Positions 42,927 through 51,371 of a stretch of 64,000 bases of DNA are shown piece by piece. A model generated the notes under the pieces. That model worked only from the letters and a program-made list of their open reading frames with translations, had not been told where the DNA came from and ran no database searches. The number at the start of each line of letters is the position of its first letter. The first letter of the stretch is position 1. The stretch is taken from NCBI GenBank assembly GCA_038109305.1, contig JAYNIR010000001.1:62001-126000 (forward strand), given 5' to 3'. Source of the stretch: UBA1479 sp038109305. Lineage in GTDB: Bacteria; Pseudomonadota; Alphaproteobacteria; Rhodospirillales; Casp-alpha2. Both the position numbers and the translations under genes were made by a program.

Positions 42927-43274
42927 TTAAAGCGCCTTCAGGGCATCCCGTTGGGCATCGCGGAAGCCGACGATGACCGTGCCACCCGAATCAAACACCG
43001 GGCGCTTGATCAGGGTCGGGCGTTCGGCCAGCAGAGCCTTGGCCTTGGCAGCGTCAAGGTCGGCCTTCGCCGCCTCGGGCAGGCCGCGCCAAGTGGTCGA
43101 CGATTTGTTGACGAGATTTTCCCAGCCCACGGCCTTGAGCCAGCGGGCGAGGTCCCTTGGCGGCACGCCGTCGGCGCGGACGTCCTTGATTTCATGGCGG
43201 ATGCCTTCGGCGTCTAGCCATTTTAGCGCCTTTTTGCAGGTATCGCAGGACTTCAAGCCCCAGAAGGTAAGCAT
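42927..43274 (-). CDS. ArsC/Spx family protein (YffB type)
   Basis: A 115-residue thioredoxin-fold protein of the ArsC/Spx/YffB family. SCDTCKKALKWLDAEGI near the N-terminus has a CxxC where arsenate reductases carry a single catalytic Cys, and LIKRPVFDSGGTVIVGF is the conserved Arg-Pro loop. CxxC and the short length favour YffB, a glutathione-linked thiol reductase-like protein, over a true arsenate reductase. No other ars genes are adjacent. It heads the leftward trio with an MFS and TauE gene and is divergent from yaaA. Confidence 0.85.
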   Translation of the reverse strand: MLTFWGLKSCDTCKKALKWLDAEGIRHEIKDVRADGVPPRDLARWLKAVGWENLVNKSSTTWRGLPEAAKADLDAAKAKALLAERPTLIKRPVFDSGGTVIVGFRDAQRDALKAL

Positions 43275-43377
43275 ACTCGCTAATCCCCTTGCTTGCCGGT
43301 TTACGATCCCGGCCGGACACCCTATATGTCACTGGCAACGGAAATAACCAAGTTCCCAGATTGTTTGAGAGTGCCCC

Positions 43378-44166
43378 ATGCTTGCCCTGATCTCCCCCGC
43401 CAAGAAACTGGATTTCGAGACCAAATCAGACCTGGCGCTGCACACGCAGCCGGATTTTCTGGCGCAATCCAAGAAGCTGGCCGCCGACGCACGGAAGCTC
43501 AGCCGCCAGGACCTGATGAACCGGATGGGCATTTCGGAAAGGCTCGCGGACCTGAACCATCAGCGGTTCAAGGATTTCAAGCCACCCTTCGACCTATCCA
43601 ACGCCAAACAGGCGGTGTTCGTCTTTAACGGCGATACCTATCTCGGGCTCCGCGCCAAGGAATTGTCCAAGAAAGACCTGGAATACGCGCAGGATCATTT
43701 GCGCATTCTGTCGGGGCTTTACGGCGCGCTCCGGCCGCTTGATCTGATTCAGCCCTACCGGCTGGAAATGGGCTTGCGATTCCCTAATTCCGGCGGGTCG
43801 GATTTGTATGAATTCTGGAACGGCTCGCTTGCCGAGGCCATCGCCAAGGCGGTCGAAGGCCACAAGGACAAGACCGTCGTCAACTGTGCCTCCAACGAAT
43901 ACTTCAAGGCCATCGACGCCGAGGCATTGAAGGCCCCCGTCGTCACGCCGGTGTTCAAGGAAGTGAAGGACGGCCAGGCCAGGGTCTTGGGCATGTTCGC
44001 CAAACAGGCGCGGGGCGCCATGGCGCGGTTCATGATCACCGACCGGGTTGAAAAGGCCGACGGGCTCAAGGACTTCACCGGGCTGGGGTATAAGTTTCAG
44101 CCGAAGCTGTCCGACGGCGGCCAGTGGGTGTTCACCCGCAAGCAGCCGCCCAAGAAAACCGCGTGA
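43378..44166 (+). CDS. yaaA: peroxide stress protein YaaA
   Basis: A 262-residue YaaA (UPF0246) protein, which lowers free iron and limits DNA damage during peroxide stress in E. coli and has DNA-binding properties. Signatures are MLALISPAKKLDFE at the N-terminus, VFNGDTYLGLRAKEL, LRILSGLYGALRPLDLIQPY and FTGLGYKF near the C-terminus. In E. coli the gene belongs to the OxyR regulon, and an OxyR is encoded in this window. Confidence 0.95.
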   Translation: MLALISPAKKLDFETKSDLALHTQPDFLAQSKKLAADARKLSRQDLMNRMGISERLADLNHQRFKDFKPPFDLSNAKQAVFVFNGDTYLGLRAKELSKKDLEYAQDHLRILSGLYGALRPLDLIQPYRLEMGLRFPNSGGSDLYEFWNGSLAEAIAKAVEGHKDKTVVNCASNEYFKAIDAEALKAPVVTPVFKEVKDGQARVLGMFAKQARGAMARFMITDRVEKADGLKDFTGLGYKFQPKLSDGGQWVFTRKQPPKKTA

Positions 44167-44310
44167 AATAACCGTTACAGGACAATCCGGCGCTTGATTT
44201 CGGTTTTACCCGGTGCGTAATATTCCGCACTTCGGGCCAACGGCAGACGCCCGGACCCCATAAGGCGGGAACGTCATTGACGCCGTCCAAGCTCTGCCCT
44301 GACTGACGGA

Positions 44311-44338
44311 CGCCCTCCGGCGCAAACCTCGGAGAGCG
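44311..44338 (+). repeat. hairpin in the chrA leader
   Basis: CGCCCTCCG (44311-44319) and CGGAGAGCG (44330-44338) pair with one mismatch around a 10-base loop, about 20 bases before the chrA start codon. A leader role (for example translational control) is possible. I recognise no riboswitch class. Confidence 0.35.
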
Positions 44339-44358
44339 CCCGAAAGAAAGGGAGCGGC

Positions 44359-45678
44359 ATGGAAGGCGAAATCATGTCTGACAATCCATCATCCCCATCG
44401 CCTTCCAACAGCGGCACTGGCCCGGTTTCATTCGCGGAGGCCGCGCGCTACTGGCTAAAACTCGGCTTCATTTCCTTCGGCGGACCGGCGGGCCAGATCG
44501 CCATCATGCAGGCGGATTGCGTCGACCGGCACAAATGGATCGGCCAGCAGGCGTTTTTGCGGGGCCTTAATTATTGCATGATGCTGCCGGGGCCGGAGGC
44601 GCAGCAGCTTGCCGCCTATATCGGCTGGCGCATGCATGGGCTGAAAGGCCTGTTGACGGCGGGGATCGCGTTTTTACTGCCGGGCGCGCTGTTGATGATC
44701 GCGCTTGCCTGGATCGCCGCCGCCCACGGCGACAACACTTGGGTCATCAAAATCTTCAACGGCATCAAGCCTTGCGTCATCGGCATTATCGTTTTCGCCG
44801 TCTACCGGATCGGCAAAAAGACCTGCCGGTACGTGCCGGCGGTGGCGTTGGCGGGTGCAGCATTCGCGTGCTTGTATTTTCTGAAACTGCCGTTCCCGTT
44901 GATCATCCTTTCAGCCGGCGTCCTGGGCGCGTTGATCCCGGCGTTCGGGTCCGGCGGCGGCCACGGCCACGGCGAGGTCGAGGACGACCCCGGCGAACAC
45001 GCCCGAGCGCCTAAGCAACCGTTCCGCAGGCTCGCCATGATCCTAATTTTGTTCGCGGCGCTGTGGGCGGCACCCATCGCGCTGTTGATCGCGGTCACGG
45101 GGCCGGCGCCGTTTCTGGCCGTGGCGAATCTGTTCACCACGGCGGCGTTCGTCACCTTCGGCGGCGCCTATGCGGTGCTGCCGTATATCGCAGAAGCAGG
45201 CGTCGCCGCCAAGTGGATCGCGCCGGGCGACATGCTGAATGGCCTGGCCTTGGCCGAAACCACACCGGGGCCGCTGATCCTGGTGACCACCTACGTGGGA
45301 TATTTCGCAGGGTGGAACGGCGCTGCGTCGGCGGGCCTCGCGCCGGGCATCGCCGGCGTGCTGGGCGGGTTACTGGTCACCTACGTGACCTATCTGCCGT
45401 GCTTCATGTTCATCATCCTTGGCGCGCCCTATGTGGACGCGGTGCAGAAAAACGCGCGCGCCCGGCACGCGCTTGCCGGCATTACCACCGCCGTGGTCGG
45501 CGTGATCTTCAATCTGGCGGTGTTTTTGGGTGGCGCTGTGCTGGTGACCGACGCCGGATTTAACTGGATCGGCGCGGCAGCGGCGGCGGCGTCGCTCGCC
45601 TTGCTGCTGACCGGGCGCGTGCCGATCCATGTCCTAGTCGGCATCGGCGCGGTCTTGGGCGCTGTCGGGATTCTATGA
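44359..45678 (+). CDS. chrA: chromate transporter ChrA (CHR family)
   Basis: A 439-residue two-domain CHR-family transporter. Each half carries the family motifs: FISFGGPAGQIAIMQ and LPGPEAQQLAAYIGW in the first half, and FVTFGGAYAVLPYIAE and LAETTPGPLILVTTYVG in the second. They are separated by a cytoplasmic, His/Asp-rich linker (GGGHGHGEVEDDPGEHA). Long ChrA proteins export chromate or sulfate-like anions. A second ATG at 44374 (MSDNPSS) is an alternative start. A broken rhodanese gene follows immediately; chromate-linked rhodanese genes are common beside chrA. Confidence 0.93.
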   Translation: MEGEIMSDNPSSPSPSNSGTGPVSFAEAARYWLKLGFISFGGPAGQIAIMQADCVDRHKWIGQQAFLRGLNYCMMLPGPEAQQLAAYIGWRMHGLKGLLTAGIAFLLPGALLMIALAWIAAAHGDNTWVIKIFNGIKPCVIGIIVFAVYRIGKKTCRYVPAVALAGAAFACLYFLKLPFPLIILSAGVLGALIPAFGSGGGHGHGEVEDDPGEHARAPKQPFRRLAMILILFAALWAAPIALLIAVTGPAPFLAVANLFTTAAFVTFGGAYAVLPYIAEAGVAAKWIAPGDMLNGLALAETTPGPLILVTTYVGYFAGWNGAASAGLAPGIAGVLGGLLVTYVTYLPCFMFIILGAPYVDAVQKNARARHALAGITTAVVGVIFNLAVFLGGAVLVTDAGFNWIGAAAAAASLALLLTGRVPIHVLVGIGAVLGAVGIL

Positions 45679-45704
45679 GCGGGCGGGGTTCAAGGAGGAC
45701 CGTT

Positions 45705-45993
45705 ATGAAGACGTCAATCACCGTTGAGGAACTGGAGACGTTGCTGGAGGTCGAAACGCCGCTGGTCATTTACGACGTGCGCAAGCGCCCTGCCTTCGAC
45801 GAAGACAATTCGATCATCGCCGTGCCGAATACATGGACCCGGCGGAAAAAGTACGTGGGCGAAAAAAGCGCCGAAGGACAAACTGATCGTTTGCTTTAGC
45901 GTCCACAGGCACGCGGTCAGCCAGGCCGTCCGCGACGCGCTGGAAAACACGGGCCGCCGCGCGGTTTGCCTTCGGGGCGGCATCGACGGATAG
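45705..45993 (+). pseudogene. rhodanese-domain protein, frameshifted and lacking the active-site Cys
   Basis: A strong AAGGAGG precedes the ATG at 45705. The first frame reads TVEELETLLEVETPLVIYDV and breaks after TRRKKYVG. The continuation in the next frame is WAKKAPKDKLIVCF, then SVHRHAVSQAVRDAL, and ends at GGIDG with a stop at 45993. The rhodanese active-site loop normally reads YCVHGHEVSQ; here the Cys position is Ser and the frame is split. The end is also short. The shift is by one base near 45850-45860, upstream of an A6 run. It is most likely a decayed partner of chrA. Confidence 0.75.
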
Positions 45994-46098
45994 AAACACG
46001 CGTCCGGTGCGCTTAAGATCAAGCCTTAATCCATATTGCCGGGTGCGGCATGGGGCGGTATCACAGAGGGCGATGAACCGGCCTAATCAGGAGCCCCC

Positions 46099-47223
46099 AT
46101 GGCCCAGCCCGCCCCCGCTCGCATCGGCGATGTGTTGGAAGATGTCGACACCCCGGCTTTGCTGATCGATTTGGATGCGTTCGAACGTAACCTCGATCGG
46201 ATGGCGGCGTTCTGCGCCGACGCGGGCGTGCGGCTCCGGCCCCACGCCAAGACCCACAAATCCGCCCACATCGCGCGCCAGCAGATCGAACGCGGCGCCG
46301 TCGGCGTCTGCTGCCAAAAAGTGGGCGAGGCCGAAGCGTTGGTTCAGGCCGGGATCACGGATGTTCTGATTTCCAATCAGGTCGTCGGCCGGCACAAGCT
46401 GAACCGCCTGTCGGCGCTGGCGCGTCATGCCCGGGTCGCCGTGTGCGCCGATGACATGGACAACGTCTATGACCTGAATTCCGCCGCCGGACAGGTCGGC
46501 GTCGTCATGGACGTACTGGTTGAAATCGACGTCGGCGCCGGGCGCTGCGGGGTCGAACCGGGCGCGGCCGCGGTCAAACTGGCGCAATGCGTTTCGCGGC
46601 AGCGGAACCTGAGATTTGGCGGGCTCCAGGCCTATCACGGATCGGCCCAGCACATTCGCGACTTTTCAGAACGCAAGATGGCGATCAATGCGGCCCAGGC
46701 GCTGACCCGCAAGACCGTCGAGCTTCTGGCGGGCGCCGGGATTGAATGCGAAACCGTCGCCGGGGCCGGCACGGGAACCTATGAATTTCATACCACCAGT
46801 GGTGTGTGGAACGAACTGCAGTGCGGATCTTACACCTTCATGGACGCCGACTACGGGCAAAACAAAATGGCCAAGGGCGAAGCGTTCGGAACGTTTGACA
46901 ATGCGCTGTTCGTCTACGCGACGGTGATGAGCAAAACCCGCGACGACCGCTGCGTCATAGACGCCGGGCACAAGGCGCTCGGCAACGATCAAGGCTTCCC
47001 CCTGCTGGCCGATCTGCCGGAAGTGACCTATTCCAAACCGTCGGACGAACACGGCACGCTGGATATTTCCGAAGCCAGCCAGGCGCTGAAACTGGGCGAC
47101 AAGGTCAAGCTGATCCCCGGCCACTGCGATCCGACGGTGAACCTGCACGACTGGTTCGTCGGTGTGCGCAACAACCGGGTTGAGGCGCTCTGGCCCGTCA
47201 CCGCGCGGGGGGCACTGACCTGA
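46099..47223 (+). CDS. D-threonine aldolase/D-3-hydroxyaspartate aldolase (DSD1) family enzyme
   Basis: A 374-residue fold-type III PLP enzyme. VDTPALLIDLDAFERNL and RLRPHAKTHKSAHIA hold the PLP-binding Lys (Lys51 in HAKTHK). GGLQAYHGSAQHI and the C-terminal metal site IPGHCDPTVNLHDW, with His and Cys/Asp, are typical of the DSD1 family. Members cleave D-3-hydroxy amino acids with a divalent metal. A D-aminoacylase gene lies 2.5 kb away on the other strand, suggesting a shared D-amino-acid theme. Confidence 0.9.
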   Translation: MAQPAPARIGDVLEDVDTPALLIDLDAFERNLDRMAAFCADAGVRLRPHAKTHKSAHIARQQIERGAVGVCCQKVGEAEALVQAGITDVLISNQVVGRHKLNRLSALARHARVAVCADDMDNVYDLNSAAGQVGVVMDVLVEIDVGAGRCGVEPGAAAVKLAQCVSRQRNLRFGGLQAYHGSAQHIRDFSERKMAINAAQALTRKTVELLAGAGIECETVAGAGTGTYEFHTTSGVWNELQCGSYTFMDADYGQNKMAKGEAFGTFDNALFVYATVMSKTRDDRCVIDAGHKALGNDQGFPLLADLPEVTYSKPSDEHGTLDISEASQALKLGDKVKLIPGHCDPTVNLHDWFVGVRNNRVEALWPVTARGALT

Positions 47224-47265
47224 AAGGCGCTTGATACGGCCCGACGTCCGGACCCCTCAAGAGCA

Positions 47266-47718
47266 TCCATCGACGATATCGCCACATCGCAATTGACCGC
47301 GTTCATCGATTACTGGCGGCGCCTGAAGGGCGATCGTATCGCGCCGAACTGGAGAGAATTCAAACTGACCGACCTGGCGTCCTACGTCATTCCCAACGTT
47401 GTCATCGCCGATGTCGTTCCGGGTGATCCGATGGATTTCATGATCCGGTTCTAGGGTACCAGGCACGTGGCGCGCAAAAGGGTCGATAAAACCGGAAAAT
47501 CCATCAGTGCCGCCCCGGCGTTCCGCGATCAGACTGCCTTAGACGAATACACCTGGGTCGTTGAAACCAAGCAGCCCCTGGCAAGCCGCGACATCGTCGA
47601 CCTGGACGACCTGATGGGCCGCCTGCCGTTCGAACAGCGGCTGATCCGCCTGCCGCTTTTGGACGACGGGGAAAACGTCACCCATGTGGTTTCGCTGGCC
47701 ACGTGGGATAAGCTCTGA
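47266..47718 (+). pseudogene. PAS-domain (PAS_5 type) protein interrupted by an amber codon
   Basis: Continuous protein-like sequence: FIDYWRRLKGDRIAPNWREF, then SYVIPNVVIADVVPGDPMDF and MIRF, followed by TAG at 47452-47454. The same frame continues GTRHVARKRVDKTGKS and RLPFEQRLIRLPLLDDGENV to a stop at 47716-47718. In PAS_5 relatives the residue at the TAG position is commonly Trp (RFWGT), so TGG to TAG is the simplest change. No ATG, GTG or TTG lies in frame before the conserved start, so the 5' end is damaged as well. Boundaries are approximate. Confidence 0.7.
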
Positions 47719-47866
47719 CACCGTTTCCGGGGGCGCCGCGCCGTCGGCGGACCGGCCGACGATTATTTGGCCCCGGCCGGTGGGTTGGGGCTGAAGTACC
47801 GCCGCCGCCCGCGGGCGCGGCTTAGCATTTTATCGTATGCGGACAAAAACCAGGGAATTCGAGACC

Positions 47867-48697
47867 ATGAAAAAAGTGCTAATCGGGCTTACCGCAGTCG
47901 TGCTGATCGTCGTCGGCGTCGGCGTATACATTTTCGCCAATCTCGACGATATCATTAAACAGGCGGTTGAGAAAGTCGGCTCGGACGCCACCCAGACGAA
48001 GGTTACGCTCAATTCCGTCGACATCGACATCACCCAGGGCACCGGTGGGATCAACGGCCTGAAGGTCGGCAACCCGTCCGGCTTCAAAACGCCTAGCGCG
48101 TTCGAACTGGGCGCGATCAAACTGCATATCGACACGGCGACCGTCGACAAAAACCCTATCGTCATCAAATCCATCACCATCAACGGGCCCGTCGTGACCT
48201 ATGAAAAGACCGGCGACAAGGCCAACGTCGACGTCATTAAGGCGAACGTCGACCAGTACGCCAAAAAGTTCGGCGGTTCAGGTGGCGGCGGTGCGGCCAA
48301 AAAAGACGACGGTCCCGGCAAGAAACTGGTGATCGAAAAGCTGACCATCACCGGCGGCAAGGTGAATTTGAACGCCGACATGCTGGGCGGTAAAACGCTG
48401 GACGCCAGCCTGCCGACCATCACGCTGACCGACATCGGCAAGGATTCGGGCGGCGACACCCCGGCGGACGTAGCCAAGCAGGTCATCGACAAGCTGACCG
48501 CGGGCGTCATGTCGATCAATCCGGAAAAACTGATCGGCAACGCCGCCAAGATGATCGAAGGCGCCACCAAGGCCGCGACCGATGCGGTAAAGGGTGCGAC
48601 CGAGGGCGCTGGCAAAGCCATGAAAGGCGTGACCGGTGGGGCCGGCGACGCCCTGAAGGGCGCGGGCGACGCGGGCAAAGGGCTGTTCGGGAAGTAG
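47867..48697 (+). CDS. AsmA-like single-span envelope protein
   Basis: A 276-residue protein with one N-terminal membrane span (KKVLIGLTAVVLIVVGVGVY) and an extracytoplasmic region. It contains AsmA-like elements: VDIDITQGTGGINGLKVGNP and LVIEKLTITGGKVNLNAD. A Gly-rich linker (GGSGGGGAAKKDDGPG) splits the middle. The final 45 residues are an Ala/Gly/Lys repeat in which units like DAVKGATEGAGK recur, giving an amphipathic tail. The start at 47867 (MKKVL) precedes the span directly. AsmA-like proteins act in envelope lipid or outer-membrane processes; the exact role is unknown. Confidence 0.75.
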   Translation: MKKVLIGLTAVVLIVVGVGVYIFANLDDIIKQAVEKVGSDATQTKVTLNSVDIDITQGTGGINGLKVGNPSGFKTPSAFELGAIKLHIDTATVDKNPIVIKSITINGPVVTYEKTGDKANVDVIKANVDQYAKKFGGSGGGGAAKKDDGPGKKLVIEKLTITGGKVNLNADMLGGKTLDASLPTITLTDIGKDSGGDTPADVAKQVIDKLTAGVMSINPEKLIGNAAKMIEGATKAATDAVKGATEGAGKAMKGVTGGAGDALKGAGDAGKGLFGK

Positions 48698-48927
48698 TCT
48701 TCGCCGTGGGGGAGGCGAATTTCCATGCGGACCTTTAGGCCGTCCTGGTGGCGGATGAAGAGACGTGCGCCAAGGAAGCCTTGTTCCGGGCCTTAGACCG
48801 GCAGCAGGCGGCGAGCGTCATCTTAATTGGCAACACCGGGTCCGGGGATGACAGGCCCCGCATCCGCCCGATCTGGCATGAAAAGATATTCCGCCTGCCA
48901 CCACAGACTGAACCGAGGAGCCCTCCG

Positions 48928-49161
48928 ATGGCCCGCAAGATAATGAAAACTGGCACTTATTCCGTCATGTACCTGGCGGTCGCCGTGACCGTCGCCTTCG
49001 CACTGACAAGCTACTGGCGGATCGCGCTGGGGATCGGCTTGATCAAACCCCTGGTCCAGACGGTTGCCTACACCATCCACAAAATGCTGCGGGCGCGGGC
49101 CGGCGGCGGTCGGGACGGTCCGGCGGTTACGCCCCCTGCTCTTCGGCAATCCCCTGTATGA
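48928..49161 (+). CDS. DUF2061 membrane protein
   Basis: A 77-residue protein with two spans (SVMYLAVAVTVAFALTSYW and ALGIGLIKPLVQTVAYTIH) matching the DUF2061 domain. It starts at 48928 after GAGGAG. The frame is open further upstream to a GTG at 48748, but that part looks non-coding. Its last 35 bases overlap the convergent, broken GST gene. No function is known. Confidence 0.75.
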   Translation: MARKIMKTGTYSVMYLAVAVTVAFALTSYWRIALGIGLIKPLVQTVAYTIHKMLRARAGGGRDGPAVTPPALRQSPV

Positions 49162-49750
49162 CGTTGGGCAGCACCGTCATACGCGCGCGGTGGTCAACAA
49201 CGGCGGGGATGCTCGCAAGGTTGACGCCGTCGCCTTCCATACACTGCGCGACCGTAAACAGGTGCGGATCGGCGACCATGTACTGATCGCCCATCATCCA
49301 CGGCCCACAGAACAACCGGTCTTCAATCAGCCGGTAACAGGCGGTCACCGGTTCCGGCACCTTGCGCTGCATATCGGCGAAGGACCATTCCGCGTAGGCC
49401 CAGCGGATGCCCCGCATGCGGTGCGCGTGCGCCACATGAAGGGTCGAACAGACATCGCTGTTGAATTCCTGCAGGCGGGCGAAAGCGAACGGATCGCCCG
49501 CGGGCGCCAAATTCGCGTCGAGTTTTATCTGCGCGATATAGGCGAGGATCGCCGGCGTTTCCGTCAAAATCCCGTCGTCCGTGATCAGCGAGGGCACGCG
49601 GGCGTTGGGGTTTATTTTCAGTTATGCCGCCGATTTTTGTTCGGCCTTGGAGAAATCGACACGTTCAAGACGATAATAGATACCCGCGTCCTTCATCGCG
49701 ATGAACGACGTGAGCGCGCACGTGCCGGGCGCGAAATACAGAGTGACCAT
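49127..49750 (-). pseudogene. glutathione S-transferase family protein interrupted by an ochre codon
   Basis: From the ATG at 49750 the frame reads VTLYFAPGTCALTSFIAMKD and DFSKAEQKSAA, then meets TAA at 49622-49624. It continues in the same frame with LKINPNARVPSLITDDGILT through GPWMMGDQYMVADPHLFTVA to a stop at 49127. Intact relatives read SAAYLKINPKGRVP, so a Tyr codon (TAT or TAC) became TAA. Everything else, including the C-terminal helical domain, is intact. It lies five bases downstream of the D-aminoacylase gene on the same strand, so it was probably its operon partner. Confidence 0.78.
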
Positions 49751-49755
49751 GGTCG

Positions 49756-51228
49756 TTACGCTGTCTCCCGCCTGACCCGCCGGCCCGGCCGCGCGCCGGT
49801 CCACGCAAGGTCTCGCCAGACCAATTGGCCGTTGACGTAAACCCGCTCGATACCCCGCGCCGGTTGTTCCGGCGCGTCGAAGGTCGCGGCGTCGATCACC
49901 GTCATCGGATTGAACAGCACCAGATCGGCGAACGCGCCTTCGCGGATTGCGCCTCGGTCCTTGAGCCTGAAAACGGCGGCCGTCTTGCCGGTCATTTTAT
50001 GGACCGCTTCTTCCAACGGGAACACCCCGTGGTCCCGGCAGTAATGGCCGAGCACCCGGGGGAACGTGCCCCACAGGCGCGGGTGCGGGCGGGCGCCGGG
50101 TGCGGCCGGGATGCCGTCGGAGCCGATCATGGCGCCGGGAAAGGCCATGATTTTCTGCACTTCGGCCTCGTCCATGCGGAAATACAGCGCGCCCGCAGGC
50201 GACAGCCTGCGGATCGCCTCGTCCACCGAACAACCCCATTCGTCGACCACGGACTGAAAGTCCCGACCGGCCATTTCCGGGTGCGGTTCGGACGACGTCA
50301 GCACGGTTTTTTCCGATGTCGACAGAAACTCCGCCAACAAAATCGTCGACGTCGCGGTGTAGGGATAAACGTCGAAATCCAGTTTCATGCGTTTTTGCGC
50401 TTCGGCGATCTTGCCAAGGCTTTGCGTGCTTTTGCCCCAGTTTTCATGACCGACGCATTTGTGATGGGAAATCACCGTGGCCGCGCCCGTGCGCGTCGCG
50501 ATATCGATAGTTTCATCGACCGACGGCAACAGGTCTTCGCCTTCATTCCGCATGTGGGTCGCGTAAAGCGCGCCGTGGTGCTTTAGGCACGCGGCCAGTT
50601 CGACGATTTCGTCCGTCGGCGCGTGGATCGCCGTCGGGTAGGCAAGCCCTGTCGACAATCCGATCCCGCCCGATGACAGCGATTGGTCGAGCGTCCGCGC
50701 CATGGCGTCGATTTCGCGTTTCGTCGCAGGCCGGTTGAAATCGTCCATCACGCCTGCGCGGAGCGTCGTGTGCCCGACCAGCATGGCGAGGTTCAAGGCC
50801 GGCGGCGATGCCTCGAACGCATCGTTATAGGCGGCGAGCGTCGGAAATTTGTAATCCGCCATGCGGCCCATCAGCGCCATTGGCCCGGGCGGCGAAGCGT
50901 CACCCGGCCGCACCGCCGGGTCGAACGGCGCCAACGACACGCCGCAGTTGCCGGCGATCACCGTGGTCACGCCTTGGCTGATTTTGGGGGTCACCGCCGG
51001 TTCGATCAGAACCAAACGGTCGTCATGGGTGTGTGCGTCGATAAACCCGGGGGCCAGCGCCAGACCCGTGGCGTCGACGGTTTCGGCCGCGTCACTGGCG
51101 TCGATCCAGCCCAGGTCGGCGACCCGGGCGATTCGGTCGCCCCGGACGGCGACATCAGCCTTGTGGCGGGGGCCGCCGGTGCCGTCGATGACATCCGCGC
51201 CGATAATCAATAAATCGAAATGGGCCAT
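49756..51228 (-). CDS. N-acyl-D-amino-acid deacylase (D-aminoacylase)
   Basis: A 490-residue amidohydrolase that removes acyl groups from N-acyl-D-amino acids. GFIDAHTHDDRLVLIEP carries the HxH metal motif (residues 66-68), and GNCGVSLAPF the unusual metal-binding Cys of D-aminoacylases. ATHMRNEGEDLLPSV, VISHHKCVG and MIGSDGIP complete the active site. Length is normal. The neighbouring D-threonine-aldolase-type gene supports a D-amino-acid catabolic context. The specific acyl-D-amino acid is unknown. Confidence 0.93.
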   Translation of the reverse strand: MAHFDLLIIGADVIDGTGGPRHKADVAVRGDRIARVADLGWIDASDAAETVDATGLALAPGFIDAHTHDDRLVLIEPAVTPKISQGVTTVIAGNCGVSLAPFDPAVRPGDASPPGPMALMGRMADYKFPTLAAYNDAFEASPPALNLAMLVGHTTLRAGVMDDFNRPATKREIDAMARTLDQSLSSGGIGLSTGLAYPTAIHAPTDEIVELAACLKHHGALYATHMRNEGEDLLPSVDETIDIATRTGAATVISHHKCVGHENWGKSTQSLGKIAEAQKRMKLDFDVYPYTATSTILLAEFLSTSEKTVLTSSEPHPEMAGRDFQSVVDEWGCSVDEAIRRLSPAGALYFRMDEAEVQKIMAFPGAMIGSDGIPAAPGARPHPRLWGTFPRVLGHYCRDHGVFPLEEAVHKMTGKTAAVFRLKDRGAIREGAFADLVLFNPMTVIDAATFDAPEQPARGIERVYVNGQLVWRDLAWTGARPGRRVRRETA

Positions 51229-51371
51229 GGTGGGCCATCCTCCCGGTATTCTTGGTTTTACTGATCATACACGCCGCCCTTTGACGCGCCAGCGGCAATC
51301 GGGTTTCCCTAACGACAGCGTTGTCAGCGCCCCCGGGCGTCCGTTAAAACCGTGTCAAACGGGAGGGTTCC

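Noticed and set aside
45860..45870. A6 run as a programmed -1 frameshift site in the rhodanese gene
   Set aside because: Joining the two frames needs a +1 shift, not -1, and the break lies upstream of the A-run; the catalytic Cys is also lost.
48748..48927. GTG-initiated extension of the DUF2061 gene
   Set aside because: The extension has no family match and looks like intergenic sequence; a good ribosome-binding site precedes the ATG at 48928.
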